Positions 7,128-16,399 of a stretch of DNA of 52,453 nucleotides are shown here, in pieces. The first letter of the stretch is position 1. Each line of letters begins with the position of its first letter. The position numbers and the translations under genes were made by a program. This DNA is from Bacteroidia bacterium. GTDB taxonomy: Bacteria > Bacteroidota > Bacteroidia > J057 > JAIXKT01. The stretch covers positions 1 through 52,453 of the forward strand of contig JAIXKT010000011.1 of assembly GCA_026932145.1 (NCBI GenBank). Direction: 5' to 3'. A model generated the notes under the pieces. The model was not told the DNA's origin. It did not search any database and saw nothing but the letters and a program-made list of their open reading frames with translations.

Positions 7128-10043
7128 TCAATTTTGTATCGCGCCATAGAGTAAATCCATAACTTTTACTCTTATACTCTCCTGCACGAAACGCATATCA
7201 GTATCTACTGGGTAGGTTCTATTGGATAAAAATACATACGTTAGCTGGTTTGTTGGGTCTATCCAAACACAGGTTCCGGTGAATCCCAAGTGGCCGTAGG
7301 TTTGTGGAGACGCTTTTTCTGAGGTAGGGGAGGCAGCTTTGTTATTTATATCAGGCTTATCCCAGCCTAAACCACGCCGGCTATAGGTTAGAGAAGGGCG
7401 AGTAAAAAGTTCTATAGTTGTAGAATCTAAATAACGTTTTCTGGCAAATAGACCGTTGTTTCGCAACATCGAAAGAACTTTAAGGATGTCATAACCTGTT
7501 GAAAATAAACCTGCATGACCGGAAACGCCCCCTAATAAAGCAGCGTTTTCATCATGTACATAACCAGATACAGTTCCAAGCCGCCAAATATCATCTATCT
7601 CTGTTGGGGCTATTGGCTTATTCAGGCATTTCATTCCGGGGTTAAAAACCGTATTGGTCATCCCAAGTGGTGAGTAAAATGTTTCTGTAAGATACCATTC
7701 TAAGGGCATCTTAAGTATGCGTTCAATAATTTTTGCCAACACAATCATACTTAAATCGCTATAGACAACTTTTCCTTTATTGGGTAAATCACAATGCTGA
7801 ATCCAGTGCCACATGGAATCCGGGAAATTTTTGTTTAGGAATAAGCTGTCGTTTAATGGGATAGTAAACGGGGTTTCCATTTTTTTGCTTATCCAATTCG
7901 GGTCAACGTTTTTTCCATTCATCGTGCGCTTCCAAAATGGAATAAATGGCGGGAAACCTGCATTATGCTGTAATAGCTGGATAACTTGAATAGTTGCTTT
8001 GTTTGTGTTTTTTAGCTCCGGAAGGTAGGTAGCTATGGGTTCATCTAAGAGCAAGCGACCTTGTTCATATAAGCGCATGGCGGCCAACAAAGTAGCCGTT
8101 ACTTTTGTAACGGAGGCTAAATCATACAGCGTGTTGGCCGGATTTACGGGCACTTTGGCACTGTAATCCGTAAACCCAAAGCCTTTGGCATAAAATACAG
8201 TATCTCCTTTCATGGCCATTACAACGGCACCGGGAAATAGCTTTTTTTCTAAGCATTTGGACATTAAGGTGTCTATTTGGCTCAAAGAATTTCTTTTTAT
8301 TCCCATCGTTGTAGGTTCGCCGAAAACAAAGCGTTTTGTGAGTGAATCTTTTTTGATAGCACTTGGTAAGCGGCCATTAACTGGAATTCTTCCATAGGGA
8401 ATAAATTCAGATAAGATAGTTTCTGCCGCAACTGACTGTGCTTCAACTGATTCGTCATAACATTGCAACCACGCTCCTTCAAAATTTGGAATTAACCGTT
8501 GTGAATATGCATTTCCAAAAACAGATAGGATTGTTTTTTTCCCTTTGGAAGCAATTCTTTCAATTAGTTGTAATGTACCTTGACTTAGGCCAAAGTTTTT
8601 GGCTGGCTGACGATTCATATCAAAAATCCCGATAATCACGGTATTAACTGCATTTAAGCGCATCAACAAAGAATCTTGCTGAATCGGGCTTAAACCCTCT
8701 TTGGGTAAAATGAGGGTTTCTACGCCTATACTTTGGTAAACTTGGTTGGTAAATGGGGTATTTTGTTGATAACCTACTTGTAAACAAATTGTTTCTTGAG
8801 GGTTTGTAACCTGAATCGGGATCAGTTGATTGTCATTTTTAAGTAGGGTAATGGCTGCACGGTAAAGTTCCTGTTTTAGCTTCAAGGCACTTGGGCTGTT
8901 GAGTTCTGTTTCCCATAAAGTAGGCTCTACAAATCTATTTTGATGAATACCGAGCCATTCTTTGGCCAATAGAATTTTATATACTTTTTCATCAAGCCAA
9001 GCTTTGTCTATCGTTCCATTTTGATAGGCGCGTAGGATGGCTTGAAACATTACGGAAACTTTTTCGGGGTAAAGTAAAATATCGTTACCGGCGAGCAGTG
9101 CTAAAATCCCTAAGGTATCTTGGCTAAAGTATTTATTTGCGCCTTGCATATTTAGGGCATCCGTTAATACGATACCGGGAAAATCAAGGGAGTCTTTTAA
9201 AAGTCGGGTAACTATTGGGTAGGACAGCGTTGCCGGAAGGTTGATTGTTGTTTCATAGGCTGGTAGGTATAGGTGCGCAACCATTACAGACTGGACGTTT
9301 TCACAAAATTGCTGCACAAAGGGGTATAGTTCGAGGGTATCCAGGCGGGTGCGTCCGTGTGGGATTATCGGTAGGTCGTGGTGCGAGTCTGATTCAGTGT
9401 CGCCGTGTCCCGGAAAGTGTTTTGCACAGGCTATTACGCCGTTGTCTTGCATTCCGCGCATAAGCATCACGGACTTACGGGCGACATTGTATTTGTCTTC
9501 ACCAAAAGACCGGTCATTGATAACCGGATTTTGTGGGTTGTTATTAACATCAACGACCGGTGCAAAGTTGAGATGAACGCCTACGGCTTTGCATTGCCGG
9601 GCAAGTTCTGCACCATAGCGGTAAATTATAGAATCATCCTGAATTGCACCGAGTGCCATATTCTTGGGAAAGCGTATGGTACTATCTAAACGCATATTTA
9701 AACCCCATTCGGCATCTTGGGCAACTAACAACGGTATGTTACTGAGCATCTGATAGCGGTTATTCAGATTAACTTGACTTCTGGGGTTACCCTGCATCCA
9801 GATGATTCCGCCAATTCGGTATGTTTTGATTAAGTATTCTACTTCTGCAGAATTTTGTTTTCCATTAGAAAACGCGCTGCACATAAATAGCTGGCCAATT
9901 TTCCCCTCTATGGATAATGTATCTAATACAGACCTTGCCCAATTTCCGGAAGTTTTGGGAAAAACAGCATGAACTGGCGGCAACTGGGCAAAACCAACTA
10001 ATACCATCCAGAGAAATAACAATAATAAACTAACTTTTTTCAA
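7128..10043 (-). CDS. Exported GH3 beta-N-acetylglucosaminidase-like / serine hydrolase (beta-lactamase family) fusion
   Basis: 971 residues. A signal peptide (1-20, ending FAQ) is followed by a GH3 catalytic barrel. The motif KHFPGHGDTESDSHHD (208-222) is the NagZ-type loop with the His-Asp dyad, and LTDALNM (from 293) carries the nucleophile Asp. After a GH3 C-terminal region comes a class C beta-lactamase-like domain (from about 605) with SVTK (SxxK), YSD in the YxN position and SGHAG. Such fusions are known in Bacteroidota and probably act on peptidoglycan fragments in the periplasm. The start is TTG 10043; no ATG precedes it in frame and TATTTTTG lies at 10078-10071. Which substrates each half uses cannot be read from the sequence. 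Confidence 0.9.
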   Translation of the reverse strand: MKKVSLLLLFLWMVLVGFAQLPPVHAVFPKTSGNWARSVLDTLSIEGKIGQLFMCSAFSNGKQNSAEVEYLIKTYRIGGIIWMQGNPRSQVNLNNRYQMLSNIPLLVAQDAEWGLNMRLDSTIRFPKNMALGAIQDDSIIYRYGAELARQCKAVGVHLNFAPVVDVNNNPQNPVINDRSFGEDKYNVARKSVMLMRGMQDNGVIACAKHFPGHGDTESDSHHDLPIIPHGRTRLDTLELYPFVQQFCENVQSVMVAHLYLPAYETTINLPATLSYPIVTRLLKDSLDFPGIVLTDALNMQGANKYFSQDTLGILALLAGNDILLYPEKVSVMFQAILRAYQNGTIDKAWLDEKVYKILLAKEWLGIHQNRFVEPTLWETELNSPSALKLKQELYRAAITLLKNDNQLIPIQVTNPQETICLQVGYQQNTPFTNQVYQSIGVETLILPKEGLSPIQQDSLLMRLNAVNTVIIGIFDMNRQPAKNFGLSQGTLQLIERIASKGKKTILSVFGNAYSQRLIPNFEGAWLQCYDESVEAQSVAAETILSEFIPYGRIPVNGRLPSAIKKDSLTKRFVFGEPTTMGIKRNSLSQIDTLMSKCLEKKLFPGAVVMAMKGDTVFYAKGFGFTDYSAKVPVNPANTLYDLASVTKVTATLLAAMRLYEQGRLLLDEPIATYLPELKNTNKATIQVIQLLQHNAGFPPFIPFWKRTMNGKNVDPNWISKKMETPFTIPLNDSLFLNKNFPDSMWHWIQHCDLPNKGKVVYSDLSMIVLAKIIERILKMPLEWYLTETFYSPLGMTNTVFNPGMKCLNKPIAPTEIDDIWRLGTVSGYVHDENAALLGGVSGHAGLFSTGYDILKVLSMLRNNGLFARKRYLDSTTIELFTRPSLTYSRRGLGWDKPDINNKAASPTSEKASPQTYGHLGFTGTCVWIDPTNQLTYVFLSNRTYPVDTDMRFVQESIRVKVMDLLYGAIQN

Positions 10044-10070
10044 AAAATTACCTCAAGGCCGATTGTTCTG

Positions 10071-10078
10071 CAAAAATA
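10071..10078 (-). promoter_or_regulatory. -7 promoter box of the GH3 fusion gene
   Basis: TATTTTTG on the minus strand fits TAnnTTTG and lies 27 nt before the TTG start at 10043, supporting that start. Confidence 0.5.
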
Positions 10079-10172
10079 TAGCTTAGGGCGAATGATATAC
10101 AAAATAATGTCTTTTATCCTAAGTATTGATTAAAAGCAAAAAGTATTATGCTGTAAAAAAAATGGCTACACG

Positions 10173-13100
10173 CTAAGTTGTTTTTGAGTTAATATGTAGC
10201 ATCCAAGTAGTCATAATTAATTTCTGCAATTCATTGGGTTTAAATGGCTTGGTTATATAACCATTGAAGCCGGAGGCTAAACATCTTTCTTTTTCTTCTT
10301 CTGAAGAATGAGCCGTTAGGGCGATAACCGGAATACTCAAAAACAATTCGTTTCTAATCTTTTCAATGGTTTGATAGCCATCTAAAACCGGCATCTGAAT
10401 ATCCATCAAAACTATATCATACTTATTATCAAATAGTTGATGAATAGCTTTTTCACCATCAGATGCTATGGTAACTGTGTGGCCTAAGTTTTCCAATACT
10501 TTTTTTACCAAGATTTGGTTCAGGGGGTTATCTTCAACGGCTAATATTGTTAAAAGTTGGTTCGGGATAGCTTCTTCGGGGGCTACTGTTATGGGTTCTG
10601 TGATAGTTGTTGGATCAGGAATCCGGAACGGTATAACGATTCTAAAAGTAGAACCTTTCCCTAATACGCTGCTTACGGTGATTGTTCCGTGCATAAGTTC
10701 TACAAAATTTTTGGTAATGCTCAGGCCAAGCCCGGTACCTTCAAACTTACGATTTATTCCGGAGCTAACTTGCTCAAAACGTTCAAATATAGTAGTTAGT
10801 TTATCTTCGGGGATTCCAATTCCGGTATCTATGATTTCAAAGGATAGCCAGCAATGCTCTTGGGTTCTTTTTTCTACGCCTACGGAAAGAGTTACTGAAC
10901 CTTGCAGGGTAAACTTACAGGCGTTACCCAGTAAATTGATTAAGACTTGATGTAGGCGGCTTATGTCTCCTACCAATATTGGGGGAATATTTGGGGAATA
11001 GTCCACCAAAAAAGAAAGATTTTTTTCCCGAACTTTAAATTCAAATAGGTTTTGTAGGAATAAAACGGCTTCTTTGACATGAAATTCTGCCGGATGCAAG
11101 ACTATTTTGCCGGATTCTAACTTATTAAAATCCAATAAGTCATTTATGATTTGCAATAATTTTTCAGAGGCTTGGTGAACAATTCGTGTGTATTGGTTCT
11201 GTTTTTCGGAGAGCGTAGTTTGTTGGAGGAGGTCTGCAAAGCCTATAATTGCGTTTAGTGGTGTTCTGATTTCATGGCTCATATTAGCCATAAAATCATC
11301 TTTAACCCGCATTGTTTGGGTTAGTTTTTCGTATGTTTCTTGGAGTTTATCTAAGGTAGCGTTTAGTTCCGCGTTATTGTCTTTTAGGGCTATGTTTATT
11401 TGCTCTATTTCTTTTTGATATTCATATTGGCGGGTTATGTCAGTAGATATTCCAAGTATCATTTGTTCATTGTTACTTAAAAAGGACATTTTGGTGAAGA
11501 AGAAACGTTTTTCTTGGTCATCATGCTGGAGGGAATGTTCGTAGGTAAAGATTTGGTACGGGTTTTTGATACATTCTGTATCCATGGCTTCATAGAATCT
11601 TATTAGGTGTGATTCTTTTACTAACTCTTTGTCAGTAGTTCCAATTATTTCTGCTGCTTTTTTGTGGAAAAAGTCGGCGAAGGATTGATTTACTAAAATG
11701 TATTCTTGGTGTTGATTTTTGACAAAAATCAAGTTAGGGGATATTGATATAATTTGCTGAATTAATGCTTTTTGTTTTTCGATTTCTTTTCTGGTGCGTA
11801 TGTCTTCTGTTACGTCTATTGAGCTGGCAATGATATACGGAGGGTCAGCTTCTACATAAATATTTTTATAGGCGGCAATACGTCTATCTCTATTTTTATT
11901 AAAGATAGTCATATAGCCCTGGTCTGCTTTTTGGTGAATTATTTTTTCTAAGTAGGTGTCAAAGAACTCTGCGTGTTCTTCCGGAAGAAATTCTTTAATA
12001 TTTTTACCTGTAAATTCTTCTTTTGAGTAATGAAAGTTTTCCAGAACAGCTTTATTGGCTTCAATAACATATCCTTCTGTATCATGGATTAGCAACATAG
12101 TTTGGGTATTTTCGAGGATATGGCGGATTCTTTGTTCGGATTGGCTTAATGCGTCTTCTAATTCTTTATGTTTGGTTAGGTTGGTAATCGTAATCATAAA
12201 GCCGTTTATTTCTCTATTTGTGTCATAAATAGGGACAGAGGCCATTTTCACCCATGCAAATTGGTTAGGATCTCCGGTAATTGCGGCTTCTAAATAAGTT
12301 TGCTCGCCGGATAGTGTTTTAGTTGTTAGGCTATTAAAGAGTTCCTGATCTGCTTTATTTGTAAATATTTGTGAAAAGTCATTAAAAAGCGTAGGTTTCG
12401 TCTTAATCTGGGTGAGTTCATAGAAAGAAGGGTTGGCAAAAATAATCTTAACTGCTGTATCAAAATATACTACACTTTCGGTCATGTTTTCAATCAAGCG
12501 TGCATATTTTTCTTCTTGGTTTTTCTTCTCTATTTCGGTATTAACTTGTTGGGTTATGTTAGAAACAAAAATTGCTACCCCCCGAACTTTATTCTGTTGA
12601 TTATAAATTGGATACGCAGAATATAAGATGTGAATTAATTCATTATTAGTAGCATTTTTTACTTTTTGATATTCATTTTTGATATAGGATCCTTGTAAAA
12701 CGCTGCGGGCTTTTTCTTCAACATATTGCTGCCCTTTTGTATCCGAATAGTAATCTAACATACATCCACCCACTTCAATATCTCTTAGGGTAAATAGTTT
12801 CATGAATTTTGCATGCGTTTGATTAAAAGTGATATAGTTGAATTGAACATCGAGGGCTATTATCTGCTCTTGGGTGCTTTCTAAAATTCCTTGAAGCAGG
12901 TAATTATTGGTGCTGAGTTTATTGAGTAATGATTTGTATGACGTAATATCCTGAACTGTACCGGATAGTTTTACAGCCTCTCCTGTTTGATTTTTAATAA
13001 ATTTAACTGTATTTCGGAGGTATCTTACTTTTCCGGTGGTGGTTACTATGCGGTACTCAACGTCAAAAGCTGTGTAGGATTTAAGTTTTTTTTCAATAAG

Positions 13101-13973
13101 TTCTTTCACATTGTTTAGGTCATCAATATGAATATTTTTCCAAAATGAATTCTGTGAATTTTTGAGAATATTGTTGTAAAACTGCTGCTGTTCATCAGGT
13201 GTATATGCTTCATATAAAGCAAAGAATTGTTCTGAAAAAGAATGCTCGCCGGAAGTCAAGTCTATGTCCCAACTTCCTATTTTTCCTAACTGTTGGGTTT
13301 CAGATAGTTTAGTTTCGGCTTTTTCAAGTTGCTTAGAAATTATTTTATTTTTCGCACTAATACGAATTATGGTATAAACCATAGCCAAAAACGGCCCTAC
13401 CAAGAGGCAAAATATAGCTAATATACCCAAAGATATAGTCCATAATAGATTTAATTCAGTAGATAGTTGGCGCTGAATGTTGGTAACGAGTTCTGTTGTT
13501 TCGACTATTTGGGTATAGATACCTTTTAAGTCTTGGATAATCGTTTCAGTAGCAGCTTTTCTCTGAACAACGAGGGTATTCTCAGAAATATGCTTATTGA
13601 GTAGCTGTATTTTGGGTAAATATTTTCCTTTAAAGTGCTCAACTTGGTATTTATTGTCTAATATCAAATATTCTTCTAACTCCTCAGAAAACCGTTTTAA
13701 TTCACCCCAATAATGAAAAATAGCACTATCTCCTTCAGGAGAATTGTATTTATTTATATCTGTAACCTGATACTGAAAGGATTGTAGTTTATCAGCTACT
13801 TGAGATAGCCGGGCTTTTATTAAGATATTGCTTTTTAGTTCATTACGTAAATATTCCGAGCGCAATAAAACATAAAGGGTGCCAGATGTGATAAGTATTG
13901 ATAACGTCCAAGCGATTGTTAGATGTACCCGTTTATTTGCAAAAAACTGAAGTACGTTTTTTCCAGAAAACAC
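10173..13973 (-). CDS. Hybrid sensor histidine kinase with several PAS domains and receiver
   Basis: About 1266 residues. Positions (counted from a TTG two codons upstream): TM1 21-40, a periplasmic helical sensor region 42-175 resembling CHASE3, TM2 178-207, about five PAS/PAC modules (225-350, 360-480, 490-605, 615-730, 738-855), a coiled coil, HisKA with MSHEIRTPLNAI (His 902), HATPase with N1018, DTGIGIP and GTGLGLS, and a receiver with phospho-acceptor Asp 1193 (LMDIQMP). It should autophosphorylate and pass phosphate to its own receiver. No output gene is adjacent, so an unlinked HPt or regulator is expected. I prefer the GTG at 13973, because the -7 box TAACTTTG (13984-13977) overlaps the upstream TTG. 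Confidence 0.93.
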   Translation of the reverse strand: MFSGKNVLQFFANKRVHLTIAWTLSILITSGTLYVLLRSEYLRNELKSNILIKARLSQVADKLQSFQYQVTDINKYNSPEGDSAIFHYWGELKRFSEELEEYLILDNKYQVEHFKGKYLPKIQLLNKHISENTLVVQRKAATETIIQDLKGIYTQIVETTELVTNIQRQLSTELNLLWTISLGILAIFCLLVGPFLAMVYTIIRISAKNKIISKQLEKAETKLSETQQLGKIGSWDIDLTSGEHSFSEQFFALYEAYTPDEQQQFYNNILKNSQNSFWKNIHIDDLNNVKELIEKKLKSYTAFDVEYRIVTTTGKVRYLRNTVKFIKNQTGEAVKLSGTVQDITSYKSLLNKLSTNNYLLQGILESTQEQIIALDVQFNYITFNQTHAKFMKLFTLRDIEVGGCMLDYYSDTKGQQYVEEKARSVLQGSYIKNEYQKVKNATNNELIHILYSAYPIYNQQNKVRGVAIFVSNITQQVNTEIEKKNQEEKYARLIENMTESVVYFDTAVKIIFANPSFYELTQIKTKPTLFNDFSQIFTNKADQELFNSLTTKTLSGEQTYLEAAITGDPNQFAWVKMASVPIYDTNREINGFMITITNLTKHKELEDALSQSEQRIRHILENTQTMLLIHDTEGYVIEANKAVLENFHYSKEEFTGKNIKEFLPEEHAEFFDTYLEKIIHQKADQGYMTIFNKNRDRRIAAYKNIYVEADPPYIIASSIDVTEDIRTRKEIEKQKALIQQIISISPNLIFVKNQHQEYILVNQSFADFFHKKAAEIIGTTDKELVKESHLIRFYEAMDTECIKNPYQIFTYEHSLQHDDQEKRFFFTKMSFLSNNEQMILGISTDITRQYEYQKEIEQINIALKDNNAELNATLDKLQETYEKLTQTMRVKDDFMANMSHEIRTPLNAIIGFADLLQQTTLSEKQNQYTRIVHQASEKLLQIINDLLDFNKLESGKIVLHPAEFHVKEAVLFLQNLFEFKVREKNLSFLVDYSPNIPPILVGDISRLHQVLINLLGNACKFTLQGSVTLSVGVEKRTQEHCWLSFEIIDTGIGIPEDKLTTIFERFEQVSSGINRKFEGTGLGLSITKNFVELMHGTITVSSVLGKGSTFRIVIPFRIPDPTTITEPITVAPEEAIPNQLLTILAVEDNPLNQILVKKVLENLGHTVTIASDGEKAIHQLFDNKYDIVLMDIQMPVLDGYQTIEKIRNELFLSIPVIALTAHSSEEEKERCLASGFNGYITKPFKPNELQKLIMTTWMLHINSKTT

Positions 13974-13976
13974 GCT

Positions 13977-13984
13977 CAAAGTTA
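13977..13984 (-). promoter_or_regulatory. -7 promoter box abutting the sensor kinase start
   Basis: TAACTTTG on the minus strand ends 3 nt before GTG 13973 and overlaps the alternative TTG start at 13979. Initiation at the usual distance would put the first mRNA base at or next to the GTG. Confidence 0.5.
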
Positions 13985-14110
13985 CGAAATTATGCTTAAT
14001 ATTTTATATCTGCTCTAATGTTAATACCTTTTTCAGCTATATCTCAATGAAGAAGCAACAACAATCATTGTTCCGAAAAAGAGTTTAAATTTTCTTTTTA
14101 TAAAGTTTTA

Positions 14111-14142
14111 TTGTAAAATACAAGTAAAATTTTGTACCTTTG
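14111..14142 (+). promoter_or_regulatory. Promoter of rpsP-rimM
   Basis: TTG at 14111-14113 and TACCTTTG at 14135-14142, separated by 21 bp, match the Bacteroidota -33/-7 arrangement. The rpsP start follows 29 nt later. Confidence 0.7.
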
Positions 14143-14171
14143 CGCTCTTAAAAAATTATTGAGTACTCGAA

Positions 14172-14657
14172 ATGCCTGTACGTTTAAGACTTAGAAGACT
14201 TGGTCGTAAAGATAGACCTTACTATCATATCATTGCAGCAGATTCTCGCTCACCCAGAGATGGACGTTTCATTGAGATCGTTGGTCATTATGACCCCCTA
14301 ACGAACCCCGCTACAATTGATCTTGATCAAGATAAAGCTCTAAAGTGGCTGAAAAATGGTGCCCAACCTACCGAAACCGTTCGTGCAATCCTATCTTACA
14401 AAGGAGTATTATTAAAATTGCATTTAACGCGCAAAGGATTTTCACCGGAAGAAATCCAAAGCCGATTTGAGACTTGGCAAAAAGATAAATTAGCCCAAAT
14501 CCAAGCTAAAAAAGACCGCTTAGCCGCCGAAGAAGCAGTACGTAAATCAGAAGCTCTAAATCAAGAATCTAAGCGCCGTCAAGCTATTGAAGAAAGAATC
14601 AGAAGCAAGAACCAGCCATCTGTTGTTGAAGAATCCGCTCCGCCTGCAAGCGAGTAA
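14172..14657 (+). CDS. rpsP: 30S ribosomal protein S16
   Basis: A small-subunit protein needed for 30S assembly. Residues 1-85 carry the family core (MPVRLRLRRLGRKDRPYYHI, then DGRFIEIVGHYDP). Length is 161 against about 80-90 in E. coli. The extra C-terminal half is rich in Lys, Ala and Glu (QAKKDRLAAEEAVRKSEAL), probably helical, and ends EESAPPASE. Extended S16 tails are common in Bacteroidota. rimM starts 3 nt after the stop. Confidence 0.97.
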   Translation: MPVRLRLRRLGRKDRPYYHIIAADSRSPRDGRFIEIVGHYDPLTNPATIDLDQDKALKWLKNGAQPTETVRAILSYKGVLLKLHLTRKGFSPEEIQSRFETWQKDKLAQIQAKKDRLAAEEAVRKSEALNQESKRRQAIEERIRSKNQPSVVEESAPPASE

Positions 14658-14660
14658 TCT

Positions 14661-15206
14661 ATGAAAGACCTGCAATATTCTGACTGCTACTATGTTGGCA
14701 AAATATTGCGCGCACACGCCCTTCATGGAAACGTAGCTGCACTCTTCGACGTAGATACGCCACAAGCATATCTAAAATCAAAACTTTTTTACCTGCCCAC
14801 AAAAGATCAAGGACTTCAAAAATATTCAGTTTCAGATATAAAACATACCGGAGGTCAGTCTTTCTTAATTAAATTTAAAGAGATTAATACCCGAGAGGCT
14901 GCAGAATCTTTGACCGGAGTAGAATTATTTCTCCCAATTTCTACACTCCCAAAACTAACCGGAAACTTATTTTACTACTATGAAATAATTGATTTTGAAG
15001 TAGTTGATAAAAAATTAGGATCTATTGGTAAAGTGCGGGAAGTTAAAGAAATGCCCGCACAGGATTTATTGGTTGTTCCTTACCAAAACGTAGAAATCCT
15101 AATCCCAATTGTAGATTCATTTCTAATATCGGTAAATCGTACAGAAAAAACATTGTATATGGATTTACCGGATGGTCTGTTAGATGTTTACTTGGAAGAA
15201 AGTTGA
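14661..15206 (+). CDS. rimM: 16S rRNA processing protein RimM
   Basis: RimM helps mature the 3' domain of the 30S subunit and binds S19. The 181 residues show the N-terminal RimM barrel (DCYYVGKILRAHALHGNVAALFDVD) and the C-terminal PRC-barrel (YYEIIDFEVVDKKLGSIGKVREVKEMPAQDLLVV, IPIVDSFLI). Length is normal. The ATG is 3 nt after rpsP, the usual rpsP-rimM pairing, and a hairpin terminator follows at 15216. Confidence 0.95.
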   Translation: MKDLQYSDCYYVGKILRAHALHGNVAALFDVDTPQAYLKSKLFYLPTKDQGLQKYSVSDIKHTGGQSFLIKFKEINTREAAESLTGVELFLPISTLPKLTGNLFYYYEIIDFEVVDKKLGSIGKVREVKEMPAQDLLVVPYQNVEILIPIVDSFLISVNRTEKTLYMDLPDGLLDVYLEES

Positions 15207-15215
15207 TTTTCTCTT

Positions 15216-15243
15216 TTTTAGCACCGCTTTGGGGTGCTAAAAG
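15216..15243 (+). terminator. Rho-independent-type terminator after rimM
   Basis: TTTTAGCACC (15216-15225) pairs with GGTGCTAAAA (15233-15242) around a 7-nt loop, a 10-bp stem 9 nt after the rimM stop. T/A runs flank both arms, so it could act on either strand. Confidence 0.7.
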
Positions 15244-15336
15244 TGTTTATTCCCTTGTAATTATATTTTACCGAAATAAAGACTTACAATTCAACGTCTT
15301 TAATAGATTCGCAAAAGTTTTTCTTCGGTAATTGTC

Positions 15337-15344
15337 TATATTTG
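15337..15344 (+). promoter_or_regulatory. -7 promoter box of porQ-aroE
   Basis: TATATTTG fits TAnnTTTG and overlaps a possible TTG start at 15332, which argues for translation from the ATG at 15356, 11 nt after the box. Confidence 0.6.
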
Positions 15345-15355
15345 TAGCAGGTTTC

Positions 15356-16399
15356 ATGCGTTTCGGATTATTATTTATTTTTTTAACTTACTGTTATTCA
15401 GTAAGTGATGCCCAGATCGGCGGAAGATTTGTTTTTGATTTTTTACGGCTTTCGCCGGGTGCGCGCATTGCAGCCAATGGAGGAGCTAACGTTTCCTTGT
15501 ATGATAGAGATCTTTCCGTAGCTTTTTTTAACCCGTCTATCAATTCCGACTCTATGCACAGTCGCGGGCAAATTGGCATAACAAGCTATTTAGCAGATAT
15601 TTCCTATGGGTCTTTCGCCTACTCACATCGTATTGCCGGAAACCTAAATTTGTTTGGCGGACTTCAATATGTAAATTATGGAAAGTTTACTGAGGCCGAT
15701 GAATTTGGAAATCGTATTGGGAATTTTCGTGCTAATGATATTGCTTTTGTTGCCGGACTTTCCCGAAGTTTTGGTGAATATGTGCGTTTTGGCGGTAACT
15801 TTAAGTTTATAACGAGCTCTATTGCAGGGCGTTCTGCGCTTGGAATAGCTATGGACTTAGGCGGGCTTTTGTATATTCCGGAAAAAAGACTCTCTGTGGG
15901 TGTTTCTTTCAGTAATGTAGGTGCACAACTTAAGACTTTTTCACCGGCAGATTCACCAGACCCATTGCCTTTGGACTTGCAAATTGGCGTTACACATAAG
16001 CTGGCACATACACCTTTGCGCTTATCCCTAACGCTTGTAAACTTGGTGCGCCCTACCTTAATTTACAAAAATCCCTATCAACCAACTCAATATGACCTTG
16101 CCGGCCAAGAAATTCCACAAAAAATTAGTGCCGTAGATAATATCTTTCGCCATTTGGTATTTGGAACAGAACTCGTGCTTTCTAAAAACTTCCATATCCG
16201 TTTTGGCTACAATCATCAGCGCAGACAAGAACTTAAACGCCAAACTCAAGGGCTATTTCTAACCGGAATGTCTTTTGGCGTAGGTCTTCGGGTGTCAAAA
16301 TTTTACTTAGACTATGCTTACAGTAACTTTCATGCTGTTGGCGGTGTACACCAGTGGGGTATCAGCACTTATTTAAATTCTTTCCAAAAGAACCCGTGA
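15356..16399 (+). CDS. porQ: Type IX secretion system protein PorQ
   Basis: 347 residues from ATG 15356. A signal peptide (MRFGLLFIFLTYCYSVSDAQ) is followed by the family's opening GGRFVFDFLRLSPGARIAANGG and a run of amphipathic strands typical of an outer-membrane barrel (RFGGNFKFITS, LDYAYSNFHAVGGVHQWG near the end). PorQ is an outer-membrane part of the T9SS and acts with the PorU/PorV/PorZ attachment machinery that handles cargo with C-terminal sorting domains. The ATG is chosen over an upstream TTG because the -7 box covers that TTG. It overlaps aroE by 4 bp. No other T9SS core gene is in the window; a T9SS cargo remnant lies at 28860-28970. Confidence 0.85.
   Translation: MRFGLLFIFLTYCYSVSDAQIGGRFVFDFLRLSPGARIAANGGANVSLYDRDLSVAFFNPSINSDSMHSRGQIGITSYLADISYGSFAYSHRIAGNLNLFGGLQYVNYGKFTEADEFGNRIGNFRANDIAFVAGLSRSFGEYVRFGGNFKFITSSIAGRSALGIAMDLGGLLYIPEKRLSVGVSFSNVGAQLKTFSPADSPDPLPLDLQIGVTHKLAHTPLRLSLTLVNLVRPTLIYKNPYQPTQYDLAGQEIPQKISAVDNIFRHLVFGTELVLSKNFHIRFGYNHQRRQELKRQTQGLFLTGMSFGVGLRVSKFYLDYAYSNFHAVGGVHQWGISTYLNSFQKNP

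Noticed and set aside
9245-9689. Several overlapping plus-strand frames within the GH3 gene
   Set aside because: They lie opposite a conserved catalytic domain with clear family motifs and have no start or promoter signals.
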